A stretch of 6,449 nt of DNA from Oscillospiraceae bacterium (GCA_017558545.1 JAFYUG010000178.1:1-6449), one strand, 5' to 3'; counted from the first letter of the stretch, positions 1 through 5,743 are shown. The notes: generated by a model from the letters alone, not told the origin. Numbers and translations are program-made.

Positions 1-185
1 ATGACCTTGCCAACGAGCTGGGCAACGAAAAATGCGCCAACATCATCATGCTGGGTGCTATTTTGAAGGAAACCGGCATTGTTGAGGTCGAAACCATCAA
101 AGAGCAGCTTGAGCATATGTTCTCCGGCCGCAAGGCAGCCTTCCTGCCCCTTAATCAGAAGGCTCTTGAAATCTATCTTAAGTAA
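1..185 (+). CDS. 2-oxoacid:ferredoxin oxidoreductase gamma-type subunit, C-terminal part (5' end outside window)
   Basis: Only the last 60 codons are present, read from base 3 to the TAA at 183-185. The peptide contains ANIIMLGAILKETGIVEVET, then FSGRKAAFLPLNQKALEIYLK. This pattern, an asparagine-rich 'N-hydrophobic-LGA' helix, a TG(I/L)V turn and a closing 'LN-KAL' segment, is typical of the C-terminus of the gamma domain (KorC/VorC/PorC type) of 2-oxoacid:acceptor oxidoreductases. These cytoplasmic complexes oxidatively decarboxylate 2-oxoacids to acyl-CoA and pass electrons to ferredoxin. The alpha and beta subunit genes would be expected just upstream, outside the window. The substrate (2-oxoglutarate, branched-chain 2-oxoacid, pyruvate or indolepyruvate) cannot be told from this tail, so no symbol is given. 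The gene runs opposite to everything else here and is closed by a strong terminator. Confidence 0.82.
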   Translation, partial: DLANELGNEKCANIIMLGAILKETGIVEVETIKEQLEHMFSGRKAAFLPLNQKALEIYLK

Positions 186-187
186 TT

Positions 188-262
188 AAAAAGCTCCCAT
201 CTAAAGGCGGACTCGCATAGGGATTTATACCTATGTGAGTCCGCCTAAATGGGAGCTTTTTT
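188..262. terminator. Long bidirectional intrinsic terminator between convergent genes
   Basis: An imperfect inverted repeat has arms at about 188-221 and 230-260, with the 8-base loop GATTTATA. The outer part pairs AAAAGCTCCCAT with ATGGGAGCTTTT. The inner part pairs AGGCGGACTC with GAGTCCGCCT and then ATAGG with CCTAT. The arms differ by a small internal loop (extra bases near 201-204) and one G/A difference. A T-run follows on the plus strand (257-262) and the mirrored A-run (188-192) gives a U-tract on the minus strand. It can therefore end both the plus-strand oxidoreductase gene, whose stop is at 185, and sleB on the minus strand, whose stop codon is at 262-264. Confidence 0.9.
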
Positions 263-933
263 CATGAACAAAATCTATGCTTTCCTATAACCGTTATAAG
301 AGGTCTTGACCATATCCACTTGCTGGTTGCGGTTACGGGGTTGAAGTAATATATTGCGCCGCCGGAGGGATCCCAGCCGTTCATTGCGTCTCTTGCGGCA
401 TTATAGGCAGAATCTGCCACCGGCTCATTAAACTGGCCGTCATCAATACAGGTGAAGGCGCCGGACTGATAAATAACTCCGGACATTGTATTGGGAAAGG
501 ACGGGTGCTCCATTCTATTTAGTACCACCGCTCCAACGGCAACCTGCCCCACATAAGGCTCTCCCCTTGCTTCGGCGGATATGAGCCTTGCAAGAAGTGC
601 CACATCTCCGCTGCCTGAGCTTGTTGCTCCTCCCTGAGCGCTGATGCCCATGTATGCCAAAGTCTGAGGTCCTGCTATGCCATCAGCTTTTAGGCCAAAG
701 CGCTGCTGATAGCGCTTAACAGCAGCCTCAGTGCCGGATCCATAAATACCATCCACCGCGCTGGAATAAAAGCCCTGATTTTTTAATAAAGTCTGAATCT
801 GGCTGACAACAGAGCCGCTTGAGCCCTTTTTATAACTTGCCGCTCCCGCATACTGTACAAGGGAAATAATAAGTATATTTACGGCAAATACTACGACAAG
901 GGCAAGACATAATTTTTTTCGTGATTCACTCAT
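262..933 (-). CDS. sleB: Spore cortex-lytic enzyme SleB (peptidoglycan-binding domain + SleB hydrolase domain)
   Basis: This 223-residue exported cell-wall hydrolase has the SleB architecture. Residues 8-28 are a hydrophobic signal segment with a plausible cleavage site near AGAA-S (29-33). Residues about 35-95 form a PG_binding_1 domain (GSSGSVVSQIQTLL, DGIYGSGTEAAVKRYQ, DGIAGPQT). After a Gly/Ser linker (96-109), residues 110-223 are the hydrolase domain, with ISAEARGEPYVGQVAVGAVVLNR carrying the predicted catalytic Glu121 and the family ending SKWIWSRPLITVIGKHRFC. In the family the enzyme is made in the forespore and acts as a lytic transglycosylase on muramic-lactam cortex peptidoglycan during germination. 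The ATG at 931-933 follows AAGGAG at 944-949 with a 10-base spacer, and that site lies inside a strong hairpin. The Bacillus partner ypeB is not adjacent; the gene runs straight into the convergent terminator. A vegetative SleB-like hydrolase cannot be excluded. Confidence 0.9.
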   Translation of the reverse strand: MSESRKKLCLALVVVFAVNILIISLVQYAGAASYKKGSSGSVVSQIQTLLKNQGFYSSAVDGIYGSGTEAAVKRYQQRFGLKADGIAGPQTLAYMGISAQGGATSSGSGDVALLARLISAEARGEPYVGQVAVGAVVLNRMEHPSFPNTMSGVIYQSGAFTCIDDGQFNEPVADSAYNAARDAMNGWDPSGGAIYYFNPVTATSKWIWSRPLITVIGKHRFCS

Positions 934-938
934 AAACT

Positions 939-984
939 AAACGCTCCTTGCAGATTTGTGTTCTTATTCTGCGAAGGAGCGTTT
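939..984 (-). promoter_or_regulatory. 16-bp leader hairpin burying the sleB ribosome binding site
   Basis: On the minus strand the 5' arm (984-968, AAACGCTCCTTCGCAGA) pairs with the 3' arm (954-939, TCTGCAAGGAGCGTTT). The arms give 16 base pairs with one bulged C (973) and a 13-base loop. The 3' arm contains the AAGGAG site of sleB, so the folded RNA should block ribosome entry. The same element is followed by a T-run on the plus strand (982-987) but only by an interrupted one (TTTAGTTT) on the minus strand. It could therefore also act as a weak terminator for the upstream transglutaminase gene. The pairing is read directly; its role is inferred. Confidence 0.6.
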
Positions 985-1012
985 TTTATATGTTATTTAA
1001 TTTTTGTCACAA
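985..1012 (-). promoter_or_regulatory. Candidate sleB promoter (weak)
   Basis: The AT-rich gap between the transglutaminase stop (1024) and the sleB leader hairpin contains, on the minus strand, TTGTGA (1012-1007), a 16-base spacer and TATAAA (990-985). The overlapping CATATAA partly resembles the -10 of forespore sigma factors, but no matching -35 is seen at the right distance. Transcription from here would begin inside the 5' arm of the leader hairpin and so would partly free the ribosome binding site. This is a weak match in an AT-rich stretch. Confidence 0.3.
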
Positions 1013-1023
1013 AAAGAAGATTT

Positions 1024-2253
1024 TTAATTAAGTTCAAAACTTCCTATTTCCTCGGGCATGGCAATGGGATATGCTGCATAATCCCATTGATGAGATGAAC
1101 GGGCAAAATAATCGGAGCTTCTGTTAAAATAATTGAAATATTCCGGCTTGACGCCCAAATCCCATGTTGTATCAACGCAGTACCATTCTCCGTCAATGCA
1201 TACCATATTCCATGCATGGTCTTCCCGAGATTCATAGGCTGCACCAATAACAGTTATGCACTCTATATCAAGAATATCCATGAAAAGCTGAAATGCGTTT
1301 GCAAAGCCAAGGCAAACCGCTTTGCGGCTCAAAATTGTTCCTATGGCTTCATAACTCTCGCGAGGGGCATTATTGGGAACTTCATAATGGCGGAAGTCAT
1401 ATTGGCAGTTAGCTGTTATCCACTCATACACGGCTCTTTCTTTTTCAATCTCCGTCATATCTTCATCAATGATATTATTTAAGATTCCGATAACAACTTC
1501 AAAGAGCACTCGCTCCTCATAGCTGAGATAATAATCATCTCCGGCTTTAACCGCTGCCACAAATTCAGTATTATCCCAAAGTGTCATGTCATCAATTTCA
1601 GGATCAACGTAGGGCACCCAGTAATAAGGCAGATCGCCAACATCTTCAAGATATATACTCTCTTCCTCTTCAACAGGAACAATTTCGGGAGTATCATAAA
1701 CATCCTCGGGAAGGATCATTCCCTGAGCGCCATAGAATGCCTCTTCAGCTTCATAAGGATTTTCGCAGATAAATACCGCAGCACTCATACCGTCAGCTCC
1801 AATGCTGACGATTCCCCTATCCACCATATCCGCCTGTTCCGGATTATATCCGAAAAAATCTCCCTGACGAGCATGTCGATATTCCTCGAGGCAATTGAAA
1901 ACCGAGCTTATATCCGCCTGTTCCGTCAGACGGAAAATACTTACCTCGTGGGCCATTCCAGCCGAAGAATGATAAATGGCACAATCGTTCCAACATTCGG
2001 AAGCAAGTCCATAATAGTTCTCCACATATGAAGGCATGGCATCTTCACCGTAACTTTCATTGGCAGACATCATATCATCAAACTCAATTCCAGCCCCATT
2101 CATCACAATGCGGGCCAGCTCATCGGCAGACGCAAGAGGTACATCCACATTAACCATCGGCGGTACAGAATTGGATTGTTCGTTCGCATCAGGATTGCCG
2201 CAGGCACATAGAGCTATCGCGGCAACAATTATAAGGGAAAGTATTCTTTTCAT
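1024..2253 (-). CDS. Lipoprotein with DUF4358 and transglutaminase-like (Cys-His-Asp) domains
   Basis: With the ATG at 2251-2253 the product is 409 residues. This start is chosen because AAAGGGGG lies 6-7 bases upstream and the signal peptide begins here; the open frame extends 15 codons further but has no ribosome binding site there. Residues 1-18 are a lipoprotein-type signal (MKRILSLIIVAAIALCAC), with Cys18, or less likely Cys16, as the lipidated residue. Residues about 38-175 match the DUF4358 pattern: YYGL, a segment of the type 'EVSIFRLTEQADISSV', and a late 'GADGMSAAVFICENPYEAEEAF'. An acidic linker (about 183-222) leads to a transglutaminase-core domain (about 270-365) with Cys314 in KAVCLGFANAF, His346 in EDHAWNMV and Asp361 in CVDTTWDLG, so the catalytic triad is complete. 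The protein probably sits on the outer face of the membrane and acts as a peptidase, amidase or crosslinker on an unknown substrate. It is flanked by its own upstream terminator and the sleB leader. Confidence 0.85.
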   Translation of the reverse strand: MKRILSLIIVAAIALCACGNPDANEQSNSVPPMVNVDVPLASADELARIVMNGAGIEFDDMMSANESYGEDAMPSYVENYYGLASECWNDCAIYHSSAGMAHEVSIFRLTEQADISSVFNCLEEYRHARQGDFFGYNPEQADMVDRGIVSIGADGMSAAVFICENPYEAEEAFYGAQGMILPEDVYDTPEIVPVEEEESIYLEDVGDLPYYWVPYVDPEIDDMTLWDNTEFVAAVKAGDDYYLSYEERVLFEVVIGILNNIIDEDMTEIEKERAVYEWITANCQYDFRHYEVPNNAPRESYEAIGTILSRKAVCLGFANAFQLFMDILDIECITVIGAAYESREDHAWNMVCIDGEWYCVDTTWDLGVKPEYFNYFNRSSDYFARSSHQWDYAAYPIAMPEEIGSFELN

Positions 2254-2288
2254 ATTTATCCCCCTTTCTTCAAAAAACATATACCTGA

Positions 2289-2297
2289 AATGTATCA
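2289..2297 (-). promoter_or_regulatory. Candidate extended -10 element for the transglutaminase gene
   Basis: The minus strand reads TGATACATT here, followed by TCAG. This can be read as an extended -10 (TG-A-TACATT). It lies 35 bases upstream of the chosen start codon and just past the ansA terminator, where a new promoter is needed. The same nonamer occurs 34 bases before the NlpC/P60 gene (4077-4085). No good -35 is visible. It also resembles the -10 of sporulation sigma E (CATACAnT), but again without a matching -35. Confidence 0.35.
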
Positions 2298-2306
2298 AAT
2301 TTAAGC

Positions 2307-2334
2307 AAAAAAGGACGGAGAGCCCGTCCTTTTT
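2307..2334 (-). terminator. Intrinsic terminator after ansA
   Basis: AAAAGGACGG (2309-2318) and CCGTCCTTTT (2324-2333) form a 10-bp stem around the 5-base loop at 2319-2323. In the minus direction the stem is followed by a six-base T-run (2312-2307). It starts 5 bases after the ansA stop codon and separates the peptidase-asparaginase pair from the transglutaminase gene. Confidence 0.9.
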
Positions 2335-2338
2335 ATTA

Positions 2339-3349
2339 TTATTCGCTGAGTTCGCCGCGAAGATCCTTTTCCATAAGGCTCTTTATGCGGCCCGGGGAAC
2401 AGCGCTTTGCAAAAAGATAGCGAAGCTTTGTAACGGCAGCTTCAACGGTCATATCCCCGCCGCTGACAGCACCGGCTTTTTTCAAAGCGGAGCTTGTTTC
2501 GTATGTACCAAGCTGAACTTTGCCGCGCAGGCACTGGGTGCAAACTACGATTATAGTTCCGTTATCGGCGGCCTTGCGGATAAGGGGCAAAAGCTCGGCA
2601 TCATACTGAGGAATATTGCCAACGCCAAAGGCCTCGATCACAAGGGCTTTAAGATTTTCCGTCATGATATTTTCAAACATCTTGAACTGAATTCCGGGGA
2701 AAATCTTCAAAACAGCAATGGGCATATCCTCGGCAAAGTCTACAACCTCAAGCATATTTCCCGCAGGACGGATGAGGGAATCGATATATCGTATATCAAT
2801 GGCGGAAGTTGCAAGCGGTGGGAAATTGGGCGAAGAAAAGGCTTCCATCTCGTCGGCAGAAACTTTTGTAGAACGATTGCCGCGAAGGAGCTTTTTGCCA
2901 AAGTAAACACAAACCTCAGGTACTCTGCCCTCTCCAGCGATAATAACAGAGGATATAAGATTATCCCGGGCATCACTTCTTGCCTGACCTATGGGTATCT
3001 GAGCGCCGGTGAGAATGACCGGCTTGCCCAAGCCTTCAAGCATGAAGCTAAGGGCAGAGGCCGTGTAAGCCATGGTATCGGTGCCATGCAGAATAACAAA
3101 GCCGTCAAATTTATCATAGTTATCTCTTATGGTGTGAGCCATTGCGCTCCAATCGGAAATGGATATATTGCTTGAATCGCAGATTCGCTCAAACTCTATA
3201 AGCTCCCAATGGGGCATACCGGAATGAAATAGCTCGCTCATTCTTCCAAGCACCTTATGGAGATAACCGCTTTTTGTGGCGTAACCGTCCTCAGTCTCAA
3301 CCATTCCGATGGTTCCGCCTGTATAAATTATCAGCACCTTTTTCTGCAT
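2339..3349 (-). CDS. ansA: Type I L-asparaginase
   Basis: This is a cytoplasmic-type asparaginase that hydrolyses L-asparagine to aspartate and ammonia. At 336 residues it is close to E. coli AnsA, and no signal peptide is present. The N-terminus has YTGGTIGM with the nucleophilic Thr13. Ser60 (CDSSNIS) is in the substrate-binding position. HGTDTMAYTASAL carries Thr90 and Asp91 of the second triad, and Lys162 follows in GNRSTKVSADEMEAF. The C-terminal domain ends with DMTVEAAVTKLRYLF, as in the family. The start at 3347-3349 is preferred over the ATG four codons earlier because TGGAGG sits five bases before it and overlaps that upstream ATG, which itself has no ribosome binding site. The gene begins 15 bases after the stop of the NlpC/P60-like gene and ends at a terminator, so the two are probably cotranscribed. 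Confidence 0.93.
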   Translation of the reverse strand: MQKKVLIIYTGGTIGMVETEDGYATKSGYLHKVLGRMSELFHSGMPHWELIEFERICDSSNISISDWSAMAHTIRDNYDKFDGFVILHGTDTMAYTASALSFMLEGLGKPVILTGAQIPIGQARSDARDNLISSVIIAGEGRVPEVCVYFGKKLLRGNRSTKVSADEMEAFSSPNFPPLATSAIDIRYIDSLIRPAGNMLEVVDFAEDMPIAVLKIFPGIQFKMFENIMTENLKALVIEAFGVGNIPQYDAELLPLIRKAADNGTIIVVCTQCLRGKVQLGTYETSSALKKAGAVSGGDMTVEAAVTKLRYLFAKRCSPGRIKSLMEKDLRGELSE

Positions 3350-3364
3350 TACTGCCTCCATGTA

Positions 3365-4042
3365 TTATGGGTATTCTATATGCTCAAGCTCAAACCAGTG
3401 TGTCCATCGGCTGCCGGTAAAGCCCTCAAGACTTGTTTTTACCACACCGTACTCCGTACCCATGGCTTCAACAACAATTCCGTCACCTATGTAAATAACT
3501 ATATGTCCGTCACACCATACCGCAAGGCCCGAAATCTCGGGTATTGATTCTATATCCCCAGAAACCCGTGCGTTATTAAACATAGTGTTTGCATCCTCGT
3601 CCGGGTATGAATATGCTCCATAATTGACACCTATACCGGGTTCATACCAGAGATAGGCTTTTATAAGCCCGCTGCAGTCGGCGCAGCGGCGTTCAAGCCA
3701 GTTCTGACGGATTAAATCTATGCGGTTTTCCATTACAGAGGGATATCTCTCAGCCAAATCAGAAAGGGCGGCTTCATCTAAAACATCTCCGAAAGTGCCC
3801 CAAACATAGCCCCAGCCATTATCCCATGCGTAAAGCACAAAGGAAACCAGATCTGAGGAGTTCTTCGATTCAGGAGAAGATAGCAAAAGACCGTCAAAGC
3901 CCTTATCAGAATTTGTACCTCTCTCGTATTCATACTCCCGTGGCTCAGCTTCCGGGAAAAAATCACTCAGCATCACAGCCGCCGCAAAAAAAATAAGGGC
4001 AGCGGCAAGCAAAACAAACAATACACGAATAAGCTTTTTCAT
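3365..4042 (-). CDS. Membrane-anchored or secreted NlpC/P60-like cysteine peptidase
   Basis: The product has 225 residues. Residues 4-26 form an N-terminal membrane segment after MKK, acting as an anchor or uncleaved signal, so the rest is extracytoplasmic. The segment WDNGWGYVWGTFGDVLDEAAL (73-93), then RRCADCSGLIKAYLWYEPG (118-136) and GHIVIYIGDGIVVEAMGTEYGVV (179-201) follow the NlpC/P60 (C40) order. Cys123 in ADCSGL is the likely nucleophile and His180 the general base; the third polar residue is not certain. Family members cut peptidoglycan stem peptides. AAGGAGG at 4050-4056, seven bases before the ATG, fixes the start. It is the first gene of a probable two-gene unit with ansA. The unusual pairing with asparaginase gives no clear functional hint. 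The family call is good, the exact substrate unknown. Confidence 0.8.
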   Translation of the reverse strand: MKKLIRVLFVLLAAALIFFAAAVMLSDFFPEAEPREYEYERGTNSDKGFDGLLLSSPESKNSSDLVSFVLYAWDNGWGYVWGTFGDVLDEAALSDLAERYPSVMENRIDLIRQNWLERRCADCSGLIKAYLWYEPGIGVNYGAYSYPDEDANTMFNNARVSGDIESIPEISGLAVWCDGHIVIYIGDGIVVEAMGTEYGVVKTSLEGFTGSRWTHWFELEHIEYP

Positions 4043-4076
4043 ATCATTACCTCCTTAGCTGAAATTAAAGGAGCTG

Positions 4077-4085
4077 AATGTATCA
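4077..4085 (-). promoter_or_regulatory. Candidate extended -10 element for the NlpC/P60-ansA unit
   Basis: The minus strand has TGATACATT followed by CAG, 34 bases before the start of the NlpC/P60 gene. The same element stands 35 bases before the transglutaminase gene (2289-2297). Reading it as TG-A-TACATT makes it an extended -10; ATGGCA 18 bases upstream is a poor -35 candidate. The folT-to-peptidase gap (4043-4138) shows no terminator, so read-through from folT is also possible. Confidence 0.35.
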
Positions 4086-4138
4086 TGATTGTTGCATTTT
4101 GCCATAGGATTGCTTCAAAAACAAGATTTAAGAAATTC

Positions 4139-4684
4139 TTAAGATATCTTTAGCTTTATATTTTTCCTGATCTTCTTAACTAAGTGAGGTGTTATAAGCG
4201 CAAACAACACCGCGAGAATTATGCTGATAATGAACTTGGGAATGAGCATTCCGAAAACCAGTTCGTAGGAATAGTATTTGAATATAATGCTATCCGTATA
4301 AAGAGCAAGGGTATTAAGAGCGGTTGTCAAAACTCCGCATATAATGGTTGCTATTATAAGACCAAAGGTCTTGGGATTATAATCCTTGCTTTTGGAATAC
4401 AGACCGATAATAAGACCTCGCACGACAACGGGCAGCATCCAAAGGGCGGTTGTGGGGGTGATACCATAGCCTGAGAAGAAAAGCTGGTAGATAAGAGAGC
4501 CAATAAAGCCTATCAAACTACCGTGGACGGGGCCAAAAAGGACGCCGCCAACAATAATGGGAAAGGCATCAAGAGTGAACTTATAGCCCAGGCTTCTAAT
4601 AGCTACGGAATTAAGCACAACATACATGGCAACCAAAACGGCATCAACGGCCATCATACGTACTGACAAATACTTTTTTTTCAT
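4139..4684 (-). CDS. folT: ECF transporter S component, folate type (FolT)
   Basis: This 181-residue, very hydrophobic protein has about six predicted membrane segments (near 10-30, 40-51, 53-70, 78-97, 107-128 and 140-168) and a basic C-terminus, the size and shape of an energy-coupling-factor substrate-binding subunit. LDAFPIIVGGVLFGPVHGSLIGFIGSLIYQL and the small-residue helix near 11-20 fit the family. The folate assignment rests mainly on context: a tetrahydrofolate riboswitch lies directly upstream and folD and fchA come before it. In the family the S component binds the vitamin and joins a shared EcfA-A'-T module encoded elsewhere. The ATG at 4682-4684 follows AAAGGAG (4698-4692) and a seven-T run; the open frame runs 41 codons further upstream but only through the riboswitch, so that start is rejected. 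Confidence 0.88.
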   Translation of the reverse strand: MKKKYLSVRMMAVDAVLVAMYVVLNSVAIRSLGYKFTLDAFPIIVGGVLFGPVHGSLIGFIGSLIYQLFFSGYGITPTTALWMLPVVVRGLIIGLYSKSKDYNPKTFGLIIATIICGVLTTALNTLALYTDSIIFKYYSYELVFGMLIPKFIISIILAVLFALITPHLVKKIRKNIKLKIS

Positions 4685-4722
4685 AAAAAAACTCCTTTCG
4701 CAACAGTTGCCACGAAAGGAGC
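4685..4722 (-). terminator. Riboswitch expression platform: terminator that also hides the folT ribosome binding site
   Basis: On the minus strand CTCCTTTCG (4721-4713) pairs with CGAAAGGAG (4700-4692) in a 9-bp stem, extended inside by CAA/TTG. Seven T residues (4691-4685) follow immediately and end at the folT ATG. This is a textbook intrinsic terminator, and its 3' arm is also the folT ribosome binding site. A competing fold is visible. TGCCAC (4750-4745), which overlaps the 3' side of riboswitch helix P1, is exactly complementary to GTGGCA (4713-4708), and GGAG (4737-4734) is complementary to CTCC (4721-4718). That fold would break the terminator stem. Confidence 0.85.
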
Positions 4723-4741
4723 TAAAAATAATACTCCGGTA

Positions 4742-4852
4742 TAGGTGGCAGCGGATGCGGGAAAAGCATCGCGCACCGATTTTAATCGGCACTTCGTTCT
4801 GAGACAACTCCCATCCTCAGACACTTGACGCGCAGTTCCCTACTCTGTCCTA
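4742..4852 (-). ncRNA. Tetrahydrofolate (THF) riboswitch aptamer
   Basis: Read on the minus strand, this matches the folT-associated THF riboswitch in both conserved bases and folding. Helix P1 pairs TAGG (4852-4849) and CAG (4847-4845) with CCTA (4745-4742) and CTG (4751-4749). P2 pairs GGGAA (4840-4836) with TTCCC (4763-4759). P3 pairs CTGAG (4820-4816) with CTCAG (4803-4799). P4 pairs GCCGAT (4790-4785) with ATCGGT (4780-4775). Conserved stretches include GAGTAG near the 5' side, GCGTCAAGTGT, GATGGGAGTTGTC, AACGAAG and GCATCCGCT, which align well with the Eubacterium siraeum aptamer as I remember it. Reduced folate binding should stabilise P1 and, through the downstream terminator, turn off folT. 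Confidence 0.93.
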
Positions 4853-4864
4853 AATATTTACACT

Positions 4865-4870
4865 ATAATA
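4865..4870 (-). promoter_or_regulatory. Candidate -10 element for the riboswitch-folT transcript
   Basis: TATTAT on the minus strand lies 12 bases before the first paired base of the riboswitch, within the AT-rich gap after the folD stop codon. A start about seven bases downstream would put the 5' end just before P1. The only -35-like hexamer, GTGACA at 4896-4891 inside folD, is 20 bases away, which is too far for a strong promoter. No terminator follows folD, so read-through from folD may also feed the riboswitch. Confidence 0.35.
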
Positions 4871-4882
4871 TTAACACATTTT

Positions 4883-5743
4883 TCAGCTTTTGTCACCATA
4901 TTTCTCAGCGGCTTCGACAGTATGTTTCAAAAGCACAGCTGTGGTAACTGCTCCAACTCCACCGGGAACGGGGGTAATGGCAGAAACTATGCCCTCTGCA
5001 GCGGAAAAATCCACGTCTCCGCACATTTTGCCCTCGGCATTGAAGTTGATGCCAACATCGATGACAGTTTGTCCCCGGCGGAAATATTCTTTTCCAAGAG
5101 CAGCTGCTTTACCCACGGCGGCAACAATAATATCTGCGTCCTGAGCAATTTTCTCAGGCTCTGCGCTGCGGCTATGGCAGATAGTAACAGTTGCGTTCTG
5201 CTCCATCAAAAGCATGGCGGCGGGTTTGCCTATAACAAGGCTGCGTCCAAAAACGGCGGCTTTTTTGCCTGCCATTTCTACGCCATAAAACTTCAAAATC
5301 TCCATAACAGCATCTGCTGTGCAGGGGCAAAAACCAACTCCAGAGCCGGTATAAACAGCGGCAGCGGAAGAAGATGTGACGCCGTCTACATCCTTATGAG
5401 GGGCAATGGCCTCTCTAACCTTCTTCTCATTTATATGAGCGGGCAAGGGCATAAAAACAAGTATGCCATGAATGGATTTATCGCCATTGAGGCGCTCAAT
5501 CTCATTTATAAGCTCATTTTCGTCCATATCCTCGGGAAGGAGAATTCTCTCAGCTTTAACCCCAAGAGCCTCGCAGCGCTTCAGTATTCCCTTCTCATAG
5601 GCAATATCATCGCCGCGATTGCCAAGACGGACAATGGCGAGGCAAGGCTCAGTGCCTTTTGCTTTGAGAAAATTGCATTTTTCAATTGTTTTTTCGTTTA
5701 GAGCAGCGGCAACGGCTGCACCCTTCAAAATATTTGCGCTCAT
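4883..5743 (-). CDS. folD: Methylene-tetrahydrofolate dehydrogenase, FolD family, probably dehydrogenase only
   Basis: The 286-residue cytoplasmic protein has the two FolD domains: a catalytic domain (about 1-140) and a Rossmann domain (about 141-275) with GRSLVIGKPAAMLLM (166-180), then TPVPGGVGAVTTAVLLKHT (257-275). KDVDG (117-121) is kept. The cyclohydrolase residues are not. In bifunctional FolD a YxxxK motif holds the catalytic Lys (E. coli Lys54); here Tyr49 is followed four residues later by Ile53. The Gln of VQLPLP is Phe97 (VFMPLP). The enzyme should oxidise 5,10-methylene-THF to methenyl-THF but hydrolyse the product poorly. The ATG at 5741-5743 overlaps the fchA stop as ATGA and is preceded by GGGAG; a TTG five codons upstream is a less likely start. 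The cofactor, NAD or NADP, cannot be decided. Confidence 0.92.
   Translation of the reverse strand: MSANILKGAAVAAALNEKTIEKCNFLKAKGTEPCLAIVRLGNRGDDIAYEKGILKRCEALGVKAERILLPEDMDENELINEIERLNGDKSIHGILVFMPLPAHINEKKVREAIAPHKDVDGVTSSSAAAVYTGSGVGFCPCTADAVMEILKFYGVEMAGKKAAVFGRSLVIGKPAAMLLMEQNATVTICHSRSAEPEKIAQDADIIVAAVGKAAALGKEYFRRGQTVIDVGINFNAEGKMCGDVDFSAAEGIVSAITPVPGGVGAVTTAVLLKHTVEAAEKYGDKS

Noticed and set aside
2254..2298. Fifteen-codon N-terminal extension of the transglutaminase lipoprotein
   Set aside because: There is no ribosome binding site for the upstream ATG, and the extension would place charged residues before the lipoprotein signal. The internal ATG at 2253 has a strong site.
2060..3175. 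A 371-codon open frame on the plus strand opposite ansA and the transglutaminase gene
   Set aside because: It lies antisense to two genes with recognisable catalytic motifs, crosses their intergenic terminator, and its translation shows no recognisable domain. It is a by-product of the codon use of the minus-strand genes.
4128..4142. Perfect AT-rich palindrome TTAAGAA-A-TTCTTAA at the folT stop codon
   Set aside because: It has no GC stem and no adequate T-run directly after it in the minus direction, so it is not called a terminator; chance palindromes are common in such AT-rich DNA. It could be an operator, but nothing supports that.
4685..4807. N-terminal extension of FolT by 41 residues
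   Set aside because: The extension is translated from the riboswitch and terminator and has no ribosome binding site, whereas the ATG at 4684 has AAAGGAG at proper spacing and begins a normal S-component sequence.
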